Positions 57,412 to 64,000 of a stretch of DNA of 64,000 nt are shown one piece after another (position 1 is the first letter of the stretch; every line of letters starts with the position of its first letter). The position numbers and the translations under genes are program-made. The DNA is taken from assembly GCF_002865585.1 (NCBI RefSeq), contig NZ_CP025581.1:3720001-3784000 (forward strand). Direction: 5' to 3'. The notes beneath the pieces were generated by a model. That model was not told where the DNA came from, searched no databases, and saw nothing but the letters and a program-made list of their open reading frames with translations. This DNA comes from Nocardioides houyundeii. Lineage in GTDB: Bacteria > Actinomycetota > Actinomycetes > Propionibacteriales > Nocardioidaceae.

Positions 57412-57804
57412 TCAGGACGAGAAGCCGCGGTTGGAACCGCCGAACCCGCCCTTGGTGGTCGTGGACTTCACGGTGGAGCCGCCGGTGGTCGGGAGCCCGC
57501 CGCGCTGGACGGTCCCGTTGAGCCCGCTGCCGCGCCAGGTGCCGCCGGTGGCGAACCCGCCGATCGGGGGCACCCGGGAGCTGGCACCCAGGTAGTACCA
57601 GAAGAACCCCGTGGCGACGCCGTTGTAGTCGCGGCTGGTGTCGCAGTTGTCGTCATCCACCCGCTCCTGGGTGTCGGGGTCGACGCAGACCGCGGCATAG
57701 TCGGCGGAGGTGGTGGCGCAGCCGGTCAGCCCGGACGCCGCGAGGGCCGTGACGCCGAGCACGACCGAGGCCGAGCGCATGCGTCGCCGTGGCGTAGTGG
57801 TCAT
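57412..57804 (-). CDS. Lipoprotein, YgiB/DUF1190-like?
   Basis: 130 residues with a lipobox (VTALAASGLTGC), so it is lipid-anchored outside the membrane. The outer part has two Cys (AAVCVDPDT, DDNCDTSRD), an aromatic stretch (NGVATGFFWYYLGASSRVPP) and a Gly/Thr/Ser-rich tail, resembling DUF1190/YgiB-type proteins, which occur in the same neighbourhood in enterobacteria. It starts at the APC permease stop by an ATGA overlap and is followed by DUF350 after 28 bp. Family link is moderate. Confidence 0.72.
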   Translation of the reverse strand: MTTTPRRRMRSASVVLGVTALAASGLTGCATTSADYAAVCVDPDTQERVDDDNCDTSRDYNGVATGFFWYYLGASSRVPPIGGFATGGTWRGSGLNGTVQRGGLPTTGGSTVKSTTTKGGFGGSNRGFSS

Positions 57805-59183
57805 CGGTCCTGCCTCTGCTGGGAGTGACGGGTCAGGCTGGGGTAGGCGAGCCCGGTGCCGAGGACCAGCGCGGCGGCGACCAGGGAGGTCGTCGAGCTG
57901 TCCCGCACGCTCAGGACCAGGGCTGCGCCGAACGTACCCACTGCGGCCAGCGGAACAACCCTGCGCCGCACAGGGCGCTCAGCGCTGCCGCGTCGTCCGA
58001 AGTAGAAGGGGACGGCCGCGCAGGTCAGCGCGTAGTACGCCGAGACGAGCAGCGCGGTGGCGGCGACCGAGTCGGCCAGGACCGCCTCGCTGGTGCCGAC
58101 CAGGACGGCGTACGCGCCGGCGGCGAGGCCGGTGAAGACCCAGGTCGCCCGCGCCGGGGAGCCGAGCCCGGTGACCCGGGAGAGCGTGGACGGCAGGTCG
58201 CCGCGGCGCGACATCGAGAACATCGCCCGGGCCGAGGGGAGGATGGTGGTCTGGGCGCTGGCCAGGGCGGAGACGAGGACGGCGCCGGCGAGGACCGTTC
58301 CCCCGGTCGAGCCCATCAGGCTGGTGGCGAACTCGGCCAGGACGTCCCCCTCGCCGACCGCGACCAGCCGGTCGACCCCCGCGTAGGCGGTGACGGCCCA
58401 GGCGAACCCGGCGTAGAGGACGACCAGCACGCCCATCGCGATCAGGGCCGCGCGGACCGGGGTGCCGGCCGGGTCCGCGGACTCCTCGTTGACCGCGAAG
58501 GAGGAGTCCCAGCCCCAGTAGAGGAAGACCGCGACCAGGAAGCCGGCGACCACGCTCGAGGTGCTGAGGTCCGCGATCGTCGTCCCGGTCGTAGGCGAAA
58601 GTGGAGCCGGGAGGGGAGTCGCCAGGGCGGCCCGGACGGCGAAGGCGAGCAGCAGCAGCGCCTCGACTGCGAAGAGGACCACCTGGGTGCGGGCGGCCAG
58701 GGTGATGCCACGCGCGGCCAGGGCCGCCATCACGACCAGCAGGACGATCCCGGCACCCGCCTGGGCGAGCCGGGAGTCAGCCAGCCCTTCGAGCCCGACG
58801 ACCGTGTAGCCGTAGATCGCGGCCGCCTGCATCAGGTTGGTCATCACCAGCACGCAGGCGGCGATCACCACCCACCCCGTCAGGAAGCCGACCCGTCGGC
58901 CGAACGGCTTGGTGGTCCAGGCGTAGCAGGTGCCGCAGTCGGGCTCGGCGGCGTTGAGCTCGCCGAAGCAGAGGACGACGAGCACCACCGGGATGGCGGA
59001 GACGGCGAGCAGCAGCGGCGCCGCGTCGCCGACCAGCGCGGCGAGCAGCCCGACGGTGACGGCCAGGGAGTACGCCGGCGCAGTGGAGGCGAGCGAGAAG
59101 ACCGTCGAGACCGAGAGACCGACCGACCCGCGAGCCAGCGGACGCTGCTGCGGGGCAGCGGCCGCCGGGAGGGACTCGGGCAT
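57801..59183 (-). CDS. APC-family amino acid/amine permease
   Basis: 460 residues with about 12 hydrophobic helices. The first has the APC-type break in VFSLASTAPAYSLAVTVGLLA; other typical segments are CFGELNAAEPDCGTCYAWTT, the helix-6 area FLYWGWDSSFAVNEESADPAGTPVRA and SALASAQTTILPSARAMFSMSRRGDLP. The family moves amino acids and polyamines by proton coupling. As the first gene of the operon with the ATP-grasp protein, it may import the amine that is conjugated; that is inference. Confidence 0.93.
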   Translation of the reverse strand: MPESLPAAAAPQQRPLARGSVGLSVSTVFSLASTAPAYSLAVTVGLLAALVGDAAPLLLAVSAIPVVLVVLCFGELNAAEPDCGTCYAWTTKPFGRRVGFLTGWVVIAACVLVMTNLMQAAAIYGYTVVGLEGLADSRLAQAGAGIVLLVVMAALAARGITLAARTQVVLFAVEALLLLAFAVRAALATPLPAPLSPTTGTTIADLSTSSVVAGFLVAVFLYWGWDSSFAVNEESADPAGTPVRAALIAMGVLVVLYAGFAWAVTAYAGVDRLVAVGEGDVLAEFATSLMGSTGGTVLAGAVLVSALASAQTTILPSARAMFSMSRRGDLPSTLSRVTGLGSPARATWVFTGLAAGAYAVLVGTSEAVLADSVAATALLVSAYYALTCAAVPFYFGRRGSAERPVRRRVVPLAAVGTFGAALVLSVRDSSTTSLVAAALVLGTGLAYPSLTRHSQQRQDR

Positions 59184-59368
59184 CGGGTGTCCTTGCTTCT
59201 CGACCGGGCTGCTGCGGCGCTCGGCGCTGTGGGTCAGCAGCGGTGGTCAGCGTAGTCCAGGGCCCGGCCGCCGGAACGCCCCGAGGGTGACCGCATCCGC
59301 CCGGAAAGATCGGGCGCGGAGGGCGCCGCGTCCCTCAGGCTGAGGAGCACAAGGAGGGACTTCCACCC

Positions 59369-60244
59369 ATGATCGCCGCTCTCAACCACGCCGTCGACGA
59401 GATCGAGTCTCACCTGGCGGCGGACCCGTCCGCCTCGGTGGACGTCGGCGGCCTCGCCACGCGACTCGGCACCACCGAGCACCACCTGCGCCGCATGTTC
59501 TCCTCCCTGGCGGCCATGCCGCTCTCGGAGTACGTACGCCGGCGGCGGATGTCGCTGGCCGCCGCCGACCTCACGGAGCCGAACGACGACCTGCTGACGG
59601 TCGCGGTCCGGTACGGCTACGGCTCGGCGGAGGCGTTCGGGCGCGCGTTCCGTGCGGTGCACGGCGCCAGCCCTGGCGACGTACGGCGTTGCGGAGGTCC
59701 CCTACGCACACAACCACGGATCAGGTTCCACCTGACAGTCGAAGGGAGCATCCCCATGGACACCCGCATCATCCTGCTGCCTGCCCTCCGGCTCGTCGGT
59801 CACGCCACGCGCGTGCCGTTGACCCACCAAGGCGTCAACCCGCACATCGCCGAGCACGTCGCTGCCATCCCGGCGGAGGAGACCATGCGGCTCAAGGCGC
59901 TCAACGACACCGAGCCCGCCGGGGTGCTGGCCGTCAGCGACGACCTCGACCCCGACCGTGCCGAGGGCAGCGAGCTCACCTATCTGCACGGCGTGGCGAC
60001 GACCGGCACCCCGCCCGACGGGCTCGACGTCATCGACGTGCCTGTCGGCACCTGGGCCGTCTTCCGCACCGAGGGGCCGCACCCGCAGGCGCTGCAGGAC
60101 GCGTGGGCGGCGACGGCCACGACGTGGTTCCCCTCACAGCCGTGGCGGCTGCGTCCCGGGCCCGAGATCGTCGCGATGCTCGCCTTCGATGCCGACGCCG
60201 GTACGGCGACCTGCGAGCTCTGGCTGCCGGTGGAGCCGCAGTAG
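59369..60244 (+). CDS. AraC-type regulator with GyrI-like effector domain
   Basis: 291 residues. The N-terminal AraC HTH pair is VDVGGLATRLGTTEHHLRRMFSSL and DDLLTVAVRYGYGSAEAFGRAFRAVHGASPGDVRR; the C-terminal domain (DTRIILLPALRLVGHATRVPLTHQGVN, LDVIDVPVGTWAVFRTEGPHPQAL, RLRPGPEIVAML and WLPV) is the GyrI/BmrR-like ligand-binding fold, as in the SoxS-like and Rob-like proteins. It is divergent from the APC operon (gap about 185 bp) and could regulate it. An AAGGAGG lies 12 bases before the ATG. Confidence 0.92.
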   Translation: MIAALNHAVDEIESHLAADPSASVDVGGLATRLGTTEHHLRRMFSSLAAMPLSEYVRRRRMSLAAADLTEPNDDLLTVAVRYGYGSAEAFGRAFRAVHGASPGDVRRCGGPLRTQPRIRFHLTVEGSIPMDTRIILLPALRLVGHATRVPLTHQGVNPHIAEHVAAIPAEETMRLKALNDTEPAGVLAVSDDLDPDRAEGSELTYLHGVATTGTPPDGLDVIDVPVGTWAVFRTEGPHPQALQDAWAATATTWFPSQPWRLRPGPEIVAMLAFDADAGTATCELWLPVEPQ

Positions 60245-60273
60245 CCGCCGGCCCGGGCGCCGCACCGAGGCGT

Positions 60274-60951
60274 TCAGTCGATAACCCCGCACGCGACGCG
60301 GGTGCCGGCGTCGCCGGTGGCGAGCGTGGTCGCGTCCGGCCCCGGCACGCCGCCGGCGGCGTAGCGGTCGGGGATGTTGGCGAAGTTGTCGCGCCCGCTG
60401 TGCACCATCACTGCGGAGCCGTCGTCGTCGCGCAGCTCGTCAAGGGTGAACCGGTCGGTCACGAAGCTGCTCCACGCGCGACCGTCGTCGGTCACCAGCA
60501 GCGGGGGCAGGTCACCGGCGTGGTCGCCGTGCTCGGGGCTGTCGCCGGCGTAGTGGCCGCCCGCCGTGGTGAAGGGTCCGTCCGGGGCGTCGGCCTCGCA
60601 CAGTCCGGTGCCGTGGACGTGCAACCCGTGGAAGCCCGGGGTGAGCCCCTGGGCCATGACGTCGACCTGCACGTGGCCGTGCTTCTCGCGCAGCGTCGCC
60701 AAGCCGATCCGGGCGCCGTCGACGCCGCTGAGCGCGACCCGCTCGACCCCGGCGCGGTGGTGGTGGCCGTGGCCGGGGTGACCCCAGCCGGGGTAGTCGC
60801 CGTGATGGCCCCCGTGCCTGCCGCCGTGCTTGCCGGGCGACCGGCTGTCGTCGCCGCTCGCGGTCCCGCTGGCCACGGCGGTCCCGCCGACGAGGACCAG
60901 CGCTGCCGCACTTGCCAAGGTGAGCCTGAGTGCCGTGAAGCCTTCCCGCAT
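60274..60951 (-). CDS. sodC: Cu/Zn superoxide dismutase, secreted, His-rich
   Basis: 225 residues from the ATG at 60951 (GAGGAAG upstream). Signal peptide: LTLASAAALVLVGGTAVASG. A His/Gly-rich stretch (HGGRHGGHHGDYPGWGHPGH) precedes the SodC fold with the metal and disulfide sites: GFHGLHVHGTGLCE, FTTAGGHYAGDSPEHGDHAGDLPPL, DGSAVMVHSGRDNFANIPDRY and AGTRVACGVI. It dismutates superoxide outside the cell; the His-rich part may load metal. Family and motif evidence are strong. Confidence 0.95.
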   Translation of the reverse strand: MREGFTALRLTLASAAALVLVGGTAVASGTASGDDSRSPGKHGGRHGGHHGDYPGWGHPGHGHHHRAGVERVALSGVDGARIGLATLREKHGHVQVDVMAQGLTPGFHGLHVHGTGLCEADAPDGPFTTAGGHYAGDSPEHGDHAGDLPPLLVTDDGRAWSSFVTDRFTLDELRDDDGSAVMVHSGRDNFANIPDRYAAGGVPGPDATTLATGDAGTRVACGVID

Positions 60952-61111
60952 CTTCCTCACACCTTCCCGAGGGTCTGGTCTGATCGGACCTTCTCCACGG
61001 TGGCTGCTCCGGCCCGGCGGCGCAACGGCCGGATCGCTCACCGCACGGCCCGGCGCCCAGCGAGGCCGCTGTCTCGGTGTGAGACCGGCCAGGTCGTGTC
61101 CCGGCGGCTGA

Positions 61112-61219
61112 TCAACCGGTTCTGACCAACGCCGGATCCGGAGGGGTGAGCCCGTGCCGGCGGATCACCCGTTCCCGCTGCTCGGGAGTCGCGAGGACGG
61201 CGAGGTCCTCCAGCAGCAT
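61112..61219 (-). CDS. Short frame downstream of the F420-type reductase
   Basis: 35 codons from an ATG at 61219: MLLEDLAVLATPEQRERVIR then RHGLTPPDPALVRTG. It starts 12 bases after the stop of the reductase gene and may be the tail of a lost gene. No family seen and no strong ribosome site. The rest of 60952-61230 has nothing. Confidence 0.25.
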   Translation of the reverse strand: MLLEDLAVLATPEQRERVIRRHGLTPPDPALVRTG

Positions 61220-61230
61220 GGCCTGCTGCG

Positions 61231-61875
61231 CTAGACGGCGCCGCGCTTGGCCTGCGCGAGCAGCTCGGTGAGACCGGCGGTGTCGACCTCCGCGCCGTAC
61301 GCCGGCTGGTCGCGGTCGAAGCGCCAGCCCTCGGAGAGCGGCCCGACGTCGACCACGTCATAGCCGATCTCGTCGGTGAGCGCGGTGACCGTCGCCTTCG
61401 CCGACGCGTCGTCACCGGCCATCGGCAGGGCACGACGACCGGGGGTGCCGGCGGGGACGCCCTTGGTGGCGAGGTGGCCGGCCTGGATGGCGTTGAAGAG
61501 CTTCACCACCTGCGACTGCGGCAGGTGGGCGGCGAGGATCTCGCTCGGCGTGGTCTCGCCGGCGTCGATCTCGGCGACGTGGCCGTCGCGCTCGAAGTAG
61601 TAGTTGTTGGTGTCGATGACGACCTTGCCGGCCAGCGGCGCGACCGGCACCTGGTCGACGGCCAGGAACGGCACCGACACGACGACGACCTCCCCGGCCT
61701 GGGCCGCCTCCTCGGCGGTGGCGGCTCGGGCGCGCTCACCGATCTCCGAGACGAGGTCCGCGAGCGTCTCGGGCCCGCGCGAGTTGCTGACGACGACGTC
61801 ATGACCCTGGGCCGCGAAGAGCCTGGCCAGGGTGCCGCCGATGTTGCCGCTGCCGATGAAGCCGATGTTTGTCAT
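61231..61875 (-). CDS. NADPH-dependent F420 reductase-like protein
   Basis: 214 residues from the ATG at 61875. The Rossmann turn NIGFIGSGNIGGTLARLFAAQGHDVVVSNS, the PETLADLVSEIGERARAA helix, VVVSVPFLAVDQVPVAPLAGKVVIDTNNYY and FNAIQAGHLATKG and RALPMAGDDASAKATVTALTDEIGYDVVDVGPL are all typical of NADPH-dependent F420 reductases and their NADP-binding relatives. True F420 use cannot be proven by this sequence. Cytoplasmic; the gene is alone. Confidence 0.9.
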   Translation of the reverse strand: MTNIGFIGSGNIGGTLARLFAAQGHDVVVSNSRGPETLADLVSEIGERARAATAEEAAQAGEVVVVSVPFLAVDQVPVAPLAGKVVIDTNNYYFERDGHVAEIDAGETTPSEILAAHLPQSQVVKLFNAIQAGHLATKGVPAGTPGRRALPMAGDDASAKATVTALTDEIGYDVVDVGPLSEGWRFDRDQPAYGAEVDTAGLTELLAQAKRGAV

Positions 61876-61978
61876 AGAGGGCGAACGGCCTACGCCGACG
61901 CATTGTTCCGCCGGGTGAAGGATGCCAACGGGTTCTGCCTGGTCCCGACGGGTTGCTGCCCCCGACAGCAGGCCTGCG

Positions 61979-62629
61979 TCAAAACGCGGAGACGGACCCC
62001 GAGGAACGCTCAGCGCGGGACAGCGCCCGCACCACCTGGAACCCGTGTCGACGCAGCGACAACGAGGCCAGCAGGGCCGCGACCACTTCGTCGACCTCGT
62101 CGCCGAAGACCGGCGTGGGTCGACCCACACTGGTGGCCAGGTCGTCGGCGTGCACCACGAGCTCCATGAGACGGACGGCCAGGAAGTCGTCGAGCGCCAG
62201 GGCGCACCCCTGCCACGGCACGTACGTCGTGGGACCGGCCGCGGCGATGGCGGCGGGCAGGTCGTCCCGGGACCGGTCGAGCACCGCGACGGAGTCGGCG
62301 TGTCCGGCCTGGGCCATGGCGTTGAAGTCGTCACGGATGGAGGTGTTCTCCACGGCGTCCACAGGCGCGCCGAGCCAGTCCACCCGATCGAAGTAGTCCT
62401 TCAGGGACAGCGGGTTTGCGTCGCGAGGCGTCTCAGCCCGAAGGAACTCCACGGCGCACTCCGGCTGGCTGACCAGGTGTCTGGCCACCCCGCCCACGGT
62501 CATCCCGGGAAGGGCGGACTCCAGGTGCCAGGCGTTCTCGACCTCGGGGGCCCGCACCAGAGGCGCCAGCGCGTCGGCGGCGCGCGGCACCAGCGAGCGA
62601 TCGAGCGTCCCGGCGAAGGAGAGTGGCAT
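61979..62629 (-). CDS. DinB/maleylpyruvate isomerase N-domain protein
   Basis: 216 residues. The helical bundle with the TVGGVARHLVSQPECAVEFLR, NTSIRDDFNAMAQAGHADSV and LDDFLAVRLMELVVHADDLATSVG segments matches the mycothiol-dependent maleylpyruvate isomerase N-terminal (MDMPI) domain, with His residues for a metal. Most of these proteins in actinobacteria are likely thiol-transfer enzymes with mycothiol. No catabolic pathway genes are nearby, so the substrate is open. Confidence 0.88.
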   Translation of the reverse strand: MPLSFAGTLDRSLVPRAADALAPLVRAPEVENAWHLESALPGMTVGGVARHLVSQPECAVEFLRAETPRDANPLSLKDYFDRVDWLGAPVDAVENTSIRDDFNAMAQAGHADSVAVLDRSRDDLPAAIAAAGPTTYVPWQGCALALDDFLAVRLMELVVHADDLATSVGRPTPVFGDEVDEVVAALLASLSLRRHGFQVVRALSRAERSSGSVSAF

Positions 62630-62726
62630 CCGCCGACGGTAGCGGCGCCGATCGGGCCGGCGTCAAGAGCCGCTCACCCACTGAGGGCGACCCAGGAGAT
62701 ACCGCGGAACCGCTCGTGGTCCAGGT

Positions 62727-62900
62727 CTAGGGACTGTTCCGTGCCTTCCGGCGCTTGCGCCAGTCGAGAAGGGCGTTGACGGCACGGGCGATCCCGTAGC
62801 CCTGGCCACCCATCCAGCTCTCCCGGGCGACATGCATGGGCGCGTCCGCGTCAGGTACGGGGTTGCGTTGGCCAGGGATGCGCTTGGGCTGCTGAACCAT
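62727..62900 (-). CDS. Small basic protein (57 residues)
   Basis: A 57-residue protein: MVQQPKRIPGQRNPVPDADA then PMHVARESWMGGQGYGIARA and VNALLDWRKRRKARNSP. The mix of GC-rich codons, proline-rich start and amphipathic basic end suggests a real gene, and it is divergent from the MpaB-type gene at 62998. No family is known to me; it could bind nucleic acid or an acidic partner. The rest of 62630-62726 has nothing visible. Confidence 0.5.
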   Translation of the reverse strand: MVQQPKRIPGQRNPVPDADAPMHVARESWMGGQGYGIARAVNALLDWRKRRKARNSP

Positions 62901-62997
62901 GGCTCAATATGGCACGCTGCGGACTTGCACGCCCGCGCAATCGGTATGGGTTCGGACGGGAACGTCATCGGAACGCCGATGAGCATAGGCTGCCAAT

Positions 62998-64000
62998 GTG
63001 ACCCAGAGCACAGCGCGCAACCCTCGGCCGCCGCTGCCCAGCAGCGTGCGCTTCGCCGACCGGGCCACCGCCCGCTTCCCTGACCTCGCACCGACGTACT
63101 TCGACGCCATGTGGGACGGCGACCCCCACGCCGACGCCTTCGTCGCCGACTTCGCCACCATCGGCCACGGCCGTGCCATGAAGATTCTCCGCGCCGCCTG
63201 CCGGGACGGGATCTCCTCGGTCACCGACGCCCCCGAGTCGCTCCGGGCGCTCTTCGCTGAGCTCGACGCCGTACCGGACTGGGTGGACCTGGCCGAGATC
63301 GACGCCTCCGCCAAGCACCTGGGTCGCTACACCCGACAGGCCGGGGTCGTCCTGGGCGCCGCCTCGCTGGTCAGCGGCTACGCCAACTCCGCAGCCTCAC
63401 GTCCGCTGGAGCTGACCGGGCGCTACCTCGACAACGCGGGAGCGCGCACCATCGAGGTCGGCTCCTGGCTGGTCGAGTCCACGACCCCGGGCGGTCTGCA
63501 CCGGTTCGCCCCCGGCTTCGAGCTGACCGTGCGGGTGCGGATCATCCATGCCCTGGTCCGGCATGCCCTCTCCGGCGACGACCGCTGGGACCTCCAGGCC
63601 TGGGGCGTGCCGATCAGCCAGGCGTTCATGGCCTACACCCTCATCGAGTTCTGCCTGATCCCCCTGCGCGGGATGAGCGCGATCGGCGCCCCCTACCTGC
63701 CCGGCGAGGTGGCCGGCTACTACGCGCGCTGGCGCTACATCGGACACCTGCTGGGCATCGACGCCGAGCTGCTGCCTCGTGATCGCGAGGAGCAGGAGGC
63801 CCTGGAGGAGATCTACCTGCTCACCCGGCCGGAGGTCGACGACTACTGCCGACGGCTGGTGGGCTCCATCAACTCCGAGTTCCTGGTGCCCGAGATCGAG
63901 CAGCTCCTCCCCCACCGACGGCTGTACGGCGTCGCCCCACCCGTGGTGCACGGCTTGGAGCGCGTCTTCCTGGGCGACGAGATCGCCGATGAGCTGGGCG
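62998..64000 (+). CDS. MpaB/DUF2236-type oxygenase, 3'-truncated by window edge
   Basis: An open frame from a GTG at 62998 runs to the end of the window with no stop, 334 codons. Segments typical of the MpaB/Lcp-like DUF2236 family: FDAMWDGDPHADAFVADFATIGHGRAMKI, YTRQAGVVLGAASLVSGYAN, TGRYLDNAGARTIEVGSWLVESTTPGGLHRFAPGFE, VRIIHALVRHALS and YYARWRYIGHLLGIDAELLPRD. These are haem-dependent oxygenases with conserved His and Arg; the family includes rubber-cleaving Lcp and the fungal MpaB. The remaining C terminus, and so the size, is unknown. Confidence 0.88.
   Translation, partial: MTQSTARNPRPPLPSSVRFADRATARFPDLAPTYFDAMWDGDPHADAFVADFATIGHGRAMKILRAACRDGISSVTDAPESLRALFAELDAVPDWVDLAEIDASAKHLGRYTRQAGVVLGAASLVSGYANSAASRPLELTGRYLDNAGARTIEVGSWLVESTTPGGLHRFAPGFELTVRVRIIHALVRHALSGDDRWDLQAWGVPISQAFMAYTLIEFCLIPLRGMSAIGAPYLPGEVAGYYARWRYIGHLLGIDAELLPRDREEQEALEEIYLLTRPEVDDYCRRLVGSINSEFLVPEIEQLLPHRRLYGVAPPVVHGLERVFLGDEIADELG

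Noticed and set aside
1..64000. CRISPR array, prophage, rRNA operon or IS element
   Set aside because: No regularly spaced repeats with unique spacers, no phage structural genes, no transposase motifs and no rRNA sequence were found.

Overview
The window is a 64 kb, very GC-rich chromosomal segment with GTG starts, dense short-overlap operons and an actinobacterial gene set: DUF222/HNH (13E12-type) nuclease, mycothiol-dependent-isomerase-type DinB protein, NADPH:F420 reductase-like protein, SigE-family and SigJ/ECF41-type sigma factors, Excalibur and FBP/zinc-finger proteins. It looks most like Nocardioides or another Nocardioidaceae member; that placement is inference from gene content, not from a marker gene. 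I see no rRNA, prophage, CRISPR array, integrase or transposase, so this reads as ordinary chromosome with many small regulatory islands.

Layout. 1-8 kb: 5'-truncated nucleoside hydrolase, YciI-like protein, divergent HxlR regulator/DoxX pair, several small hypotheticals, a SigE-family sigma gene (frameshifted as given) coupled to a membrane protein, a GNAT enzyme, a secreted protein and tRNA-Gly(TCC). 8-15 kb: SHOCT protein, metallo-hydrolase, AraC regulator divergent from a VOC protein, then two paralogous [membrane anti-sigma-like / sigma] pairs flanking a DUF222-HNH gene that has a LexA-like box upstream. 15-25 kb: cytochrome P450 coupled to a thioredoxin-fold protein without the usual CxxC, an ABC exporter, nucleotide-sugar-epimerase-like and luciferase-like oxidoreductases, a secreted HNH-Excalibur nuclease (frameshifted) and membrane proteins. 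25-35 kb: alpha/beta hydrolase, GNAT, zinc alcohol dehydrogenase, a complete TRAP transporter operon divergent from a SnoaL-like/SDR pair, DinB protein, frameshifted GNAT and a MetF-like protein. 35-38 kb: three translationally coupled membrane proteins of no recognised family that share an unusual architecture. 38-48 kb: FBP zinc-finger protein, VOC, YitT protein, ECF41-type sigma with a coupled DUF1059-like gene, double-GNAT, orphan GTPase, response regulator with a sensor-less kinase, SRPBCC/ArsR pair with a perfect operator. 48-64 kb: large secreted amidase, sulfurtransferase, class II glutamine amidotransferase (frameshifted), MOSC protein, a four-gene APC permease / lipoprotein / DUF350 / glutathionylspermidine-synthase-like operon, AraC-GyrI regulator, Cu/Zn superoxide dismutase, F420-type reductase, DinB/maleylpyruvate-isomerase-like protein and the start of an MpaB-type oxygenase that runs off the window.

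How the genes work together. The TRAP importer (27.9-31.3 kb) and divergent SDR/SnoaL pair probably form one uptake-and-oxidation unit for an organic acid, with repeated dyads in the shared promoter. Several regulator-target pairs are self-contained (HxlR-DoxX, AraC-VOC, ArsR-SRPBCC). The most interesting unassigned unit is the three-gene membrane cluster at 34.8-38.1 kb; next are the duplicated sigma/anti-sigma pairs around the SOS-type nuclease and the polyamine-conjugation-like operon at 55.7-59.2 kb. Four genes are broken by one-base changes within or next to short G/C runs and can be restored perfectly by one base, which may mean sequencing indels rather than real decay. Several genes end in short tandem duplications that include their stop codon.
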